In this document: in pieces, positions 1 through 5,509 of the stretch
Position numbering within the stretch: position 1 is the stretch's first letter
How the letters are laid out: the number at the start of each line of letters is the position of its first letter
Assembly: GCA_944364705.1 (NCBI GenBank)
Contig: CALVWH010000065.1
Span: 1 to 19,130 of the forward strand
DNA length: 19,130 nt
From: an uncultured Bacilli bacterium
Lineage (GTDB): Bacteria; Bacillota_I; Bacilli_A; RF39; UBA660
Direction of reading: 5' to 3'
The notes under the pieces: model-generated
Databases searched by the model: none
The model's input: the letters and a program-made list of their open reading frames with translations, nothing else
What the model was told of the DNA's origin: nothing
Made by a program: the position numbers and the translations under genes

Positions 1-4
1 AATA

Positions 5-10
5 TATAAT
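5..10 (+). promoter_or_regulatory. -10 box upstream of the CBS-domain gene
   Basis: A perfect TATAAT lies 35 bases before the ATG of the CBS gene, followed by an AT-rich leader with a GGTGA ribosome binding site. The -35 region would fall outside the window, so this is only a partial promoter call. Confidence 0.4.
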
Positions 11-44
11 TCTTTTTTTCTTTAATAATAAAATTGGTGAAATT

Positions 45-500
45 ATGAAAATAAAAGAAATTATGCAAAAAAAAGTCATCCGAGCAAACCATACGGATGA
101 CATCTTCAAAGTCGCATGTATGATGAAAAAATATCAAATTGGATTTTTACCGATTGAAAAAGAAAAGAAAATCATTGGAGTCATTACCGACCGAGATTTG
201 GTCATTAAGTTTTTAGCAACCTCTCATAATAAAGAAAAAACCATTGAACATTATATGAATCCATCCATCATTACGGTCGAAGAAGAAGCAGAGATCAAAG
301 ATGCTCTAGCAATCATGAGGAAAGAAAAAGTCAAACGATTATTGGTTACCCATCAAAAACAAATTGTAGGAATGCTATCGTTTTCTGATATCTTATCCCA
401 TTACAAAGAAGAAGGCGTTTTAGAAACTTTGCAAAGCATTTTTACCATTGAAGTTCCTTCTTCCCCTCTCCTTTCGGAAATTGATTCTTTTTACTTATGA
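45..500 (+). CDS. Tandem CBS-domain protein
   Basis: A 151-residue soluble protein made almost entirely of two CBS repeats (about residues 1-60 and 68-125). Both show the family pattern: IMQKKVIRA then IGFLPIEKEKKIIGVITDRDL in the first repeat, YMNPSIITVEEEAEI then VKRLLVTHQKQIVGMLSFSDI in the second. CBS pairs bind adenosyl nucleotides (AMP, ATP, SAM, sometimes c-di-AMP) and act as energy or ligand sensors. The ITDRD end of repeat one has the Asp often used to bind ribose. No catalytic or DNA-binding domain is fused, so the partner is unknown. The ATG follows GGTGA at good spacing. The last 10 bases overlap the 3' end of the convergent membrane-protein gene, and the stop is TGA. Confidence 0.9.
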   Translation: MKIKEIMQKKVIRANHTDDIFKVACMMKKYQIGFLPIEKEKKIIGVITDRDLVIKFLATSHNKEKTIEHYMNPSIITVEEEAEIKDALAIMRKEKVKRLLVTHQKQIVGMLSFSDILSHYKEEGVLETLQSIFTIEVPSSPLLSEIDSFYL

Positions 501-1909
501 AAATCTTCTTTCGAAAAAATATGGAAGAAAAGTCCACTTTTATAACTTAACAAAGCATAAATAAAAATGGAAAAAACAACATAGAAAACAAAAAGAAAAA
601 CGGAAGAAGATACTGGAAAAAGATACGTAACATTTAAATTGACCGCATACATAATAAAAGCACATAAAAAGATTTTTAACGTTTTATAACGAAAAACAAC
701 ATAAGGTAAATATTCTTTCTGATTTAATTTTTTTGCTGTAATCCAAAGCAAAAAGAAAACATAAAGAAAACAAAAGAAAGAAAAAAACAAAGAAGGCGAA
801 AGCGAAGTCATCGATGCAATTATCGCACATGGTAAAATAAAAAGATAACTAAAAACACTAACGAAGAAAAATTTTTTCTCTTTTTTTATTTTTTTCATAT
901 ATTGATAGAACAAAGAATAGGAAAAAAACATCAGAAATTCAAAAATAGAAAGAGAAAAAGAAGCTTCAAACGTTGTATAAGGTTCGGATAAATAAGAAAA
1001 GAAAAATGGGGTTAAAAAAGAAAGAAGGAAACAAAGAGGAAAGATAACATACAAAGAAGTACTCCACTCTTTCATAAAATGTTGAACATGCCCTTTTTTA
1101 TTTTCCAAAAAAGGATAGGTAATCTTTCTTTGATAAAAAAGAGAAAAGCAAAGGAAACAAAACAAAAAAACGACAGGTAAAAATACAAATTGATAAAAGA
1201 AGAAATCCATAGATTTTGGAAAAAAGAGCGAAGAGAGAAAAGAAACTGCTAAAAAATAAGTTAAGCATAGAAAAAGTCGATTCGAAGGAAACGCAATTTT
1301 TTGAAATAGTGCTTTTCTCGTATAAGATTTCTCTTCTCTTTTTTTCAGTTCTTTTCGAAAGAAAAATGGTTTTTTCGTAAACAACAAACATAAAAAATAC
1401 AAAAGTTCTATCGATAACAAACTAAGGGTTCCATAAAAGATTCCTTGAAGATACGTTTGATCTTGCCAAAAGATTCTACTAACAAAAAGAAAAAGGAAAA
1501 AAAGAAAAACAAGAAAGGTCCGAACAAAAGAAGTTTTCCATCGTTTTCCTTTGGCTAATTGTTTTAAATTTTGTAAAAATGGAATAAAAAAGAGAAATAG
1601 ATAAAAATAAGAATATCCATGTCCATACCAAGAAGACAAAAGATTACAAATAAGAAAAGAAACCAAACTTAAAAAAAGTTGATAAAGAAAACGAATCCAA
1701 AAAAGTTGTTTTTGAAGCACGTAATATCCTTTTCGTTCAAACAAATAAAGTTCTGTTTCCATCGTTTTCGGAAAAGATACAATAGAATATCCTAAAAATA
1801 AGAAAAAAATGGTCATCGCAAAATCATAAAAAATCGTACTTGGTAACGTTATCATAAAAAAAAGAAAACATACGATAAAAAGAAAGCTCATAACATAAAA
1901 CTTTTTCAT
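491..1909 (-). CDS. Phe-rich polytopic membrane protein of unknown function
   Basis: A 472-residue integral membrane protein with roughly a dozen hydrophobic segments spread over the whole length and short basic loops. It is extremely rich in phenylalanine (13 of the first 60 residues) and has many Leu, Ile and Tyr. I see no recognisable catalytic motif or family signature. It could be a permease-like subunit of an ABC-2-type transporter or a lineage-specific membrane protein, but neither is supported by a motif. It starts at an ATG preceded by GGTGAT and is transcribed from its own promoter in the gap to the divergent UPF0316 gene. Its 3' end overlaps the CBS gene by 10 bases, tail to tail. 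Confidence 0.75.
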   Translation of the reverse strand: MKKFYVMSFLFIVCFLFFMITLPSTIFYDFAMTIFFLFLGYSIVSFPKTMETELYLFERKGYYVLQKQLFWIRFLYQLFLSLVSFLICNLLSSWYGHGYSYFYLFLFFIPFLQNLKQLAKGKRWKTSFVRTFLVFLFFLFLFVSRIFWQDQTYLQGIFYGTLSLLSIELLYFLCLLFTKKPFFFRKELKKREEKSYTRKALFQKIAFPSNRLFLCLTYFLAVSFLSSLFFPKSMDFFFYQFVFLPVVFLFCFLCFSLFYQRKITYPFLENKKGHVQHFMKEWSTSLYVIFPLCFLLSFLTPFFFSYLSEPYTTFEASFSLSIFEFLMFFSYSLFYQYMKKIKKEKKFFFVSVFSYLFILPCAIIASMTSLSPSLFFSFFCFLYVFFLLWITAKKLNQKEYLPYVVFRYKTLKIFLCAFIMYAVNLNVTYLFPVSSSVFLFVFYVVFSIFIYALLSYKSGLFFHIFSKEDFHK

Positions 1910-1924
1910 ACAATCACCACTTTA

Positions 1925-1953
1925 AGTATACCATTTTTTCATATTTTTTGAAA
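1925..1953 (-). promoter_or_regulatory. Sigma-A-type promoter of the Phe-rich membrane protein gene
   Basis: On the minus strand TTTCAA and TATACT are separated by exactly 17 bases, and the -10 box lies 15 bases before the start codon, leaving a very short leader. The divergent plus-strand gene at 1982 has no comparably good promoter in this 72-base gap. Confidence 0.5.
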
Positions 1954-1981
1954 TCCTTTTCATACTAATAAAGGTGATTCT

Positions 1982-2491
1982 ATGTTATACTTTTTAATCT
2001 TTTTAGCGAAAACTATCGAAACAACGTTATGTACCTTTCGTTTGATTGTCGTTGCGAATGGAAAAAAATTATTTGGTGCGATCTTAAATGCGATTATTTC
2101 GATTATTTGGATTTTAACGGCTGGCATCGTCATTGTGAAAGTAAAAGATATTTTTCGCGTTTTTGCTTTTTCTTTTGGTTGTTTTTTTGGTTCTTATTTG
2201 GGAAGTGCTTTAGAAGAAAAGTTAGCAATGGGAAGTAATCTTTTAATGGCAATTACAACAGATCCGAAAGGAGATAACATCATGAAAACGTTAAATGATC
2301 ATGGATTTTCTTGTACGTATACCAAAGCAAGAGGAAAAGGAAAGATTCAAAATATTTTGTTTTTGATGATTCCAAGAAAAAAAAGAATGGAGGCGATCCA
2401 TTCTTTGCAATCTTTGGATAAAGATATTTTTATTGTCAGTGAAAATATTGTAAAAATTCAAAAACAAGACAACAATGGTTTTTCTCGGTAA
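1982..2491 (+). CDS. UPF0316 family membrane protein (DUF5698 + DUF2179)
   Basis: A 169-residue protein with three N-terminal transmembrane segments (about residues 2-24, 32-52, 56-78), then a cytosolic DUF2179-like domain (about 88-160). The sequence between the halves, GSYLGSALEEKLAMG, matches the conserved G-x-x-LG-x-x-(I/L)EEKLA-x-G signature of UPF0316 proteins. The soluble half has the mixed alpha/beta ACT-like look of DUF2179 (ITTDPKGDNIMKTLNDHGFS). The function of the family is unknown. The start is an ATG seven bases after AAAGGTGA. The stop lies inside the 3' end of helD (34-base tail-to-tail overlap), so the two convergent genes cannot be fully transcribed without collision. Confidence 0.85.
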   Translation: MLYFLIFLAKTIETTLCTFRLIVVANGKKLFGAILNAIISIIWILTAGIVIVKVKDIFRVFAFSFGCFFGSYLGSALEEKLAMGSNLLMAITTDPKGDNIMKTLNDHGFSCTYTKARGKGKIQNILFLMIPRKKRMEAIHSLQSLDKDIFIVSENIVKIQKQDNNGFSR

Positions 2492-4374
2492 AGAATATAA
2501 AGTTTTTGTAAGGCTCTAGTCATAGCGACATAGTATAATTTTAAATCTTTTTCAGTAAGATGATATCCAATATCTAGTAAAAAAACAAGATCAAATTCTA
2601 ATCCTTTTGCAAGCGATACATCAAAAATAGAAAATTTCCTTTCTTTGTTTTCTTGAAAAGAACGAAGAATTTTTTTTATTTTCGGATGTAAAGATTCGAA
2701 AATGGATGGTTCTTTAACTAAGAAAGCGATACTCTTTCCATTTTGCTTTTTGATCAAATCGATCATAGTTTCGATGTTTTTTATATATTCTACTTTGCTT
2801 CCATGCCGAAGAACCATGGAAGCTTTGGGTAGATTTAAATATTCATTTATTTTATTTGCTTGTTCCATAATTTCAATAGTTGTTCGGTAACTTTTGTTTA
2901 ATAAAAGAAATTCTGGGTTTTCAAAAATGGGAAACGTTTCTTCCCAAGTATGAATCGCTTCGATAGAAATGATGGATTGTGCTAGATCACCATATAGATT
3001 AAATTTCGCAAATTTAAAGATTTTTTTTAAGACTAGAAATTGGAACAAACTATAATCTTGTGCTTCATCAAGGATGATTTGTTTATAATGTTGGTAATTG
3101 AAATCTTCATGAAAAGTATTTTTTAAATACAATAAAGCGGTGTAATCTTCTTTGGTAATGGTTGGTGGTAAGTTTTGATTTTTTAAAAATTCTTTGTATA
3201 CGAAGAAATAATTTCGTTTATATTTTTGGAAATAGTTTGTTATGATTTTTGTTTTTTCTTTGAGAAATTTTCGTTTGGATTCAAAATAATAGGTTGGATC
3301 TTCTTGGTTTTCAAAGGATATCCATAAGTCATCCAAATGGTTTTTCAAATAGTTTTTTAATAAATATTCTACTTTTTTGATTTTTTCAATCCGAAAAGGA
3401 CTTCGACTTTCTTGATACCATTTTTTTAATGTTTTTTTGGAAAGTAAGATATGTCCTTCAAAACAAAAGTCTTCTTGAAACAAGGTTTCTTCTTGTTTTT
3501 TTAAAAAAGTTGTTAAGTTATGATAATAGGTCATACTTTTTTTAAATTCCATAGTTTTGTCTGTTTTTGTGATTTTTCTTTTTAAATATTTTTCAGCAAA
3601 GCTTTCGAAATCGGTTTGTTTTACATCATAAACATCTAAATCTGGTAATACTTCTGAAATGTATTGTAAGAAGTAAGGATTTGGTCCAAAAATTAAATAG
3701 TCTTTTGATAAAATTTGATCTCGGTAATTATAGATAAGGTAAGCGATTCGATGTAAGGCAACGGTTGTTTTTCCACTTCCTGCGACTCCTTGAATGATTA
3801 AATTTTTATAAGGATTTTTGCGAATAATTTCGTTTTGTGATTTTTGAATGGTTGCGACAATGTTTTTTAACCGGTCGTTATTGTTTTTGTCTAAATAAGG
3901 TTGTAAAAGTTCATCGTTACTAACAAGATCGACATCGCGGTAAGAAAGTAATTGTTTTTCTTCGATTTGATATTGTCTTTTTAGACTTAAGATTCCTTTG
4001 ATTTTTCCTTCTTGGGAACGATAGCTTTGCTCCCCTAACCCATTTTCATAATAAAGGGAAGCCACCGGGCTTCGCCAATCGGTGATGACGGCTTTTTTAT
4101 CCTGATCCAAAATTCCAATTTTTCCTAAATAAAAGGATGTTTTTTCTTCTCCATTGGGTGCAAAATCAATTCTTGCAAAATAAGGAATTTTTTCGTTTTC
4201 TTTTAAATGTCTTATACGGTTTTTAAAGTATTCTTTTTGTTCGTCGACTAACCAATCGTCGTTTCCAAATAAGTCTTTGATGTGGTTAAGATTCCACTGT
4301 TCTTTTTCTAGTTCTTTGTCATAGTGTTTTAAGATTTCACGAAGTTTTTCTTTTTCCTGCGTTAATTGATCCAT
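2458..4374 (-). CDS. helD: HelD-type superfamily 1 helicase-like RNA polymerase recycling factor
   Basis: A 638-residue UvrD/Rep-like ATPase of the HelD family, which uses ATP to strip stalled RNA polymerase from DNA and in some bacteria gives rifampicin tolerance. Visible in order: a charged coiled-coil N-terminus (1-60); the HelD-specific block YFARIDF...YLGKIGI then DWRSPVASLYYE; Walker A GVAGSGKTT (196-204); Walker B DEAQD (436-440); and C-terminal SF1 motifs KGLEFDLVFLL and YVAMTRALQKLYIL. It is shorter than Bacillus subtilis HelD (about 770 residues). I chose the ATG at 4374 because AGGAGGAGAAT sits directly before it; an upstream in-frame start at 4416 would lie inside the terminator hairpin. 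It has its own promoter and a leader with an apparent attenuator. Confidence 0.93.
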   Translation of the reverse strand: MDQLTQEKEKLREILKHYDKELEKEQWNLNHIKDLFGNDDWLVDEQKEYFKNRIRHLKENEKIPYFARIDFAPNGEEKTSFYLGKIGILDQDKKAVITDWRSPVASLYYENGLGEQSYRSQEGKIKGILSLKRQYQIEEKQLLSYRDVDLVSNDELLQPYLDKNNNDRLKNIVATIQKSQNEIIRKNPYKNLIIQGVAGSGKTTVALHRIAYLIYNYRDQILSKDYLIFGPNPYFLQYISEVLPDLDVYDVKQTDFESFAEKYLKRKITKTDKTMEFKKSMTYYHNLTTFLKKQEETLFQEDFCFEGHILLSKKTLKKWYQESRSPFRIEKIKKVEYLLKNYLKNHLDDLWISFENQEDPTYYFESKRKFLKEKTKIITNYFQKYKRNYFFVYKEFLKNQNLPPTITKEDYTALLYLKNTFHEDFNYQHYKQIILDEAQDYSLFQFLVLKKIFKFAKFNLYGDLAQSIISIEAIHTWEETFPIFENPEFLLLNKSYRTTIEIMEQANKINEYLNLPKASMVLRHGSKVEYIKNIETMIDLIKKQNGKSIAFLVKEPSIFESLHPKIKKILRSFQENKERKFSIFDVSLAKGLEFDLVFLLDIGYHLTEKDLKLYYVAMTRALQKLYILYREKPLLSCF

Positions 4375-4397
4375 ATTCTCCTCCTTTTTATCGCACG

Positions 4398-4420
4398 AAA
4401 AAAGCCTCTTTTTCAAGAGG
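4398..4420 (-). terminator. Intrinsic terminator in the helD leader (attenuator)
   Basis: Read on the minus strand: a 6-bp stem CCTCTT/AAGAGG closed by a GAAA tetraloop, one C, then six T residues. It lies between the helD promoter and its ribosome binding site, 24 bases before the start codon, so by default it should stop transcription before helD. The GNRA loop and clean U tract make this a convincing terminator despite the short stem. Confidence 0.75.
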
Positions 4421-4429
4421 GAGATTGAT

Positions 4430-4468
4430 GATTTTCTTGTGGTGTAAGTCTATCTCCAAAAGAAAATC
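4430..4468 (-). promoter_or_regulatory. Upstream hairpin of the helD leader (possible anti-terminator/sensor)
   Basis: A perfect 9-bp inverted repeat (GATTTTCTT at 4430-4438 and AAGAAAATC at 4460-4468) encloses a 21-base loop, just upstream of the terminator. The loop carries GGAGAT (minus strand), which is complementary to ATCTCC at 4420-4425. That segment touches the 5' arm of the terminator, so loop pairing could compete with terminator folding. I see no leader peptide start codon downstream of the expected transcription start. Confidence 0.5.
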
Positions 4469-4488
4469 TTTAAAAACTAAGCAAATTT

Positions 4489-4517
4489 ATTATAAAATAC
4501 TTCTTTTTGATTGTCAA
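4489..4517 (-). promoter_or_regulatory. Consensus sigma-A promoter of helD
   Basis: Minus strand TTGACA and TATAAT, both perfect, are separated by exactly 17 bases. The -10 box lies about 115 bases before the helD start codon, giving a leader of roughly 105 bases that contains the two hairpins. So strong a promoter ahead of a terminator fits control by premature termination rather than by initiation. Confidence 0.8.
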
Positions 4518-4649
4518 CATATGTTTTCCTTTCATACTCGATAAGTTCGACTAATTTCACTATGGTACCCGAGAGAGAAATACAACAACTCTTTTGGAAA
4601 AGAAATAGTTAATAATAAGTTGTAATTATTTTACTCCTAAAATAGTAAA

Positions 4650-4685
4650 AGCATCTGACTTCAATATTTATTGATTTCAGATGCT
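4650..4685. repeat. Strong inverted repeat (hairpin A)
   Basis: Arms AGCATCTGA and TCAGATGCT (9 bp), then a 2x2 internal mismatch (CT/TT), then a second paired block TCAAT/ATTGA around an ATTT loop. In total 14 bp pair. On the minus strand it is followed by TTTTACTATTTT, a weak U tract, so it might end transcription coming from the right. No coding function is seen. Confidence 0.7.
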
Positions 4686-4697
4686 ATCCTAAACAAG

Positions 4698-4737
4698 GGA
4701 TTGCATTTGATTACCCTAATCAAATGTATCCTTTTTT
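4698..4737 (+). terminator. Intrinsic terminator, plus strand (hairpin B)
   Basis: A 10-bp perfect stem CATTTGATTA/TAATCAAATG with a CCC loop, extended by GGAT/ATCC beyond a small bulge, then TTTTTTATTTT. It has the shape of a plus-strand terminator, yet no plus-strand gene precedes it within the last 2 kb. It could end an unannotated small RNA starting after about 4600, or be left from a lost gene. Confidence 0.6.
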
Positions 4738-4860
4738 ATTTTATGCAAATTTCCTTGACAAATACATAATATCATAAAAACAGCTTTTTTGCAAACCGTT
4801 TTCCTATGTTCACTCGAATACTTTTGGTATCAATCTGGTGCTATTAAGAAAGTTATCTTA

Positions 4861-4900
4861 TGGACTAAAATAAAAATAAATCTGATTTTATTTTAACCCA
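4861..4900. repeat. AT-rich inverted repeat
   Basis: TAAAATAAAA at 4866-4875 and TTTTATTTTA at 4886-4895 form a 10-bp stem around ten bases, with TGG/CCA pairing further out. It lies just downstream of the remnant ORF on the minus strand and may have been its terminator. Confidence 0.4.
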
Positions 4901-4914
4901 TAATAAGTATTTCA

Positions 4915-5126
4915 TTATTTCCCTTCGACCACACGGTTTACCATTTTTATTTTTACATAGTCTAAGTACTTATCATTCCATGCTAATTGATAAACTTTCT
5001 TACGATTAAGTTCCAAGATTTCTCCCCTTTTTTTCCTACTTCGTTTGAATCTTTAGAAATACTTTTATTTTCTACTTCAAGATCAATACCAATATCGATT
5101 CCTCGTTCATTTTTCTGTTTAAACAC
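4915..5126 (-). pseudogene. Frameshifted remnant of a small unknown gene
   Basis: Two minus-strand open frames join across a seven-A run near 5030. The upstream frame begins at GTG (5126) and reads VFKQKNERGIDIGIDLEVE, then runs into a stop at 4983. The next frame reads GEILELNRKKVYQLAWNDK and on to a TAA at 4915. Adding one A would give a single protein of about 70 residues with normal, soluble-looking composition. I recognise no family. It begins two bases after the stop of the YcxB-like gene, with which it may once have been coupled. It may be a real remnant, a sequencing error at the homopolymer, or chance. Confidence 0.35.
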
Positions 5127-5127
5127 T

Positions 5128-5445
5128 TTACTTTTTCTTATTTTTGTTTGATTTCATCTTTTCTTTGATATAATTAAAAAACTCTTTTTCATTTCCTTTG
5201 ACAAATCCTTGTTTGGAAAATGATAAAGTCATACTTCCTTTTAATAGACAAACAATTAAATTTTTAGTTTCTACAACATCTTCAATCGAAGAAAACGAAA
5301 TTTTTTTCTCTCCGTTTTCTGTTTTCATTCGAATATCTTCCGAAACGGAAAGAACAATTTTTGGAAACTCATCTCCATAAAGAACATTCATTCTTTCTTT
5401 TTCATTAGAAATCGCAATTTTTTTCTTTAAAAGAAACACAATCAA
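5128..5445 (-). CDS. YcxB-like C-terminal domain protein, probably N-terminally truncated or frameshifted
   Basis: A 105-residue product from a TTG codon: a short hydrophobic start, then a basic cytosolic domain. The part FSSIEDVVETKNLIVCLL followed by KGFxKGNEKEFFNYIKEKM-type sequence resembles the C-terminal half of YcxB-like proteins, which normally follow two membrane helices. The TTG start has no clear ribosome binding site, and the frame stays open and hydrophobic for about 27 codons upstream without an ATG. A different frame does start with ATG at 5510, overlapping the permease stop as TAATG, and runs 22 hydrophobic codons to a TGA touching this TTG. So a one-base frameshift in a translationally coupled YcxB-like gene is the likeliest explanation. 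Function unknown. Confidence 0.5.
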   Translation of the reverse strand: MIVFLLKKKIAISNEKERMNVLYGDEFPKIVLSVSEDIRMKTENGEKKISFSSIEDVVETKNLIVCLLKGSMTLSFSKQGFVKGNEKEFFNYIKEKMKSNKNKKK

Positions 5446-5509
5446 AGGAAGAAAAGTAAATAATAATAAAAGAAAAGAAGAAAGATTTCGCTTAAAACAA
5501 AAGAAAACA

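Larger units (their letters stand above)
4518..5127. other. Gene-poor region with three inverted repeats and a gene remnant
   Basis: About 600 bases without an intact gene. It holds a 36-base hairpin (4650-4685), a plus-strand terminator-like hairpin (4698-4737), an AT-rich inverted repeat (4861-4900) and a frameshifted ORF remnant on the minus strand (4915-5126). No tRNA or rRNA is seen and no full ORF over 60 codons. The region could host a small RNA or be decayed mobile-element or accessory DNA. Confidence 0.5.

Noticed and set aside
4375..4416. Longer HelD with 14 extra N-terminal residues
   Set aside because: The extra start would lie inside the leader terminator hairpin, while a strong AGGAGGAG directly precedes the ATG at 4374.
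4540..4600. tRNA-like T-loop (GTTCGACT) near 4546
   Set aside because: No matching acceptor stem, D-arm or anticodon arm around it.
4470..4600. Short minus-strand frame ending in EYERKTYVDNQKE upstream of helD
   Set aside because: It spans the perfect helD promoter and ends in it, has no start with a binding site, and matches no family I know.
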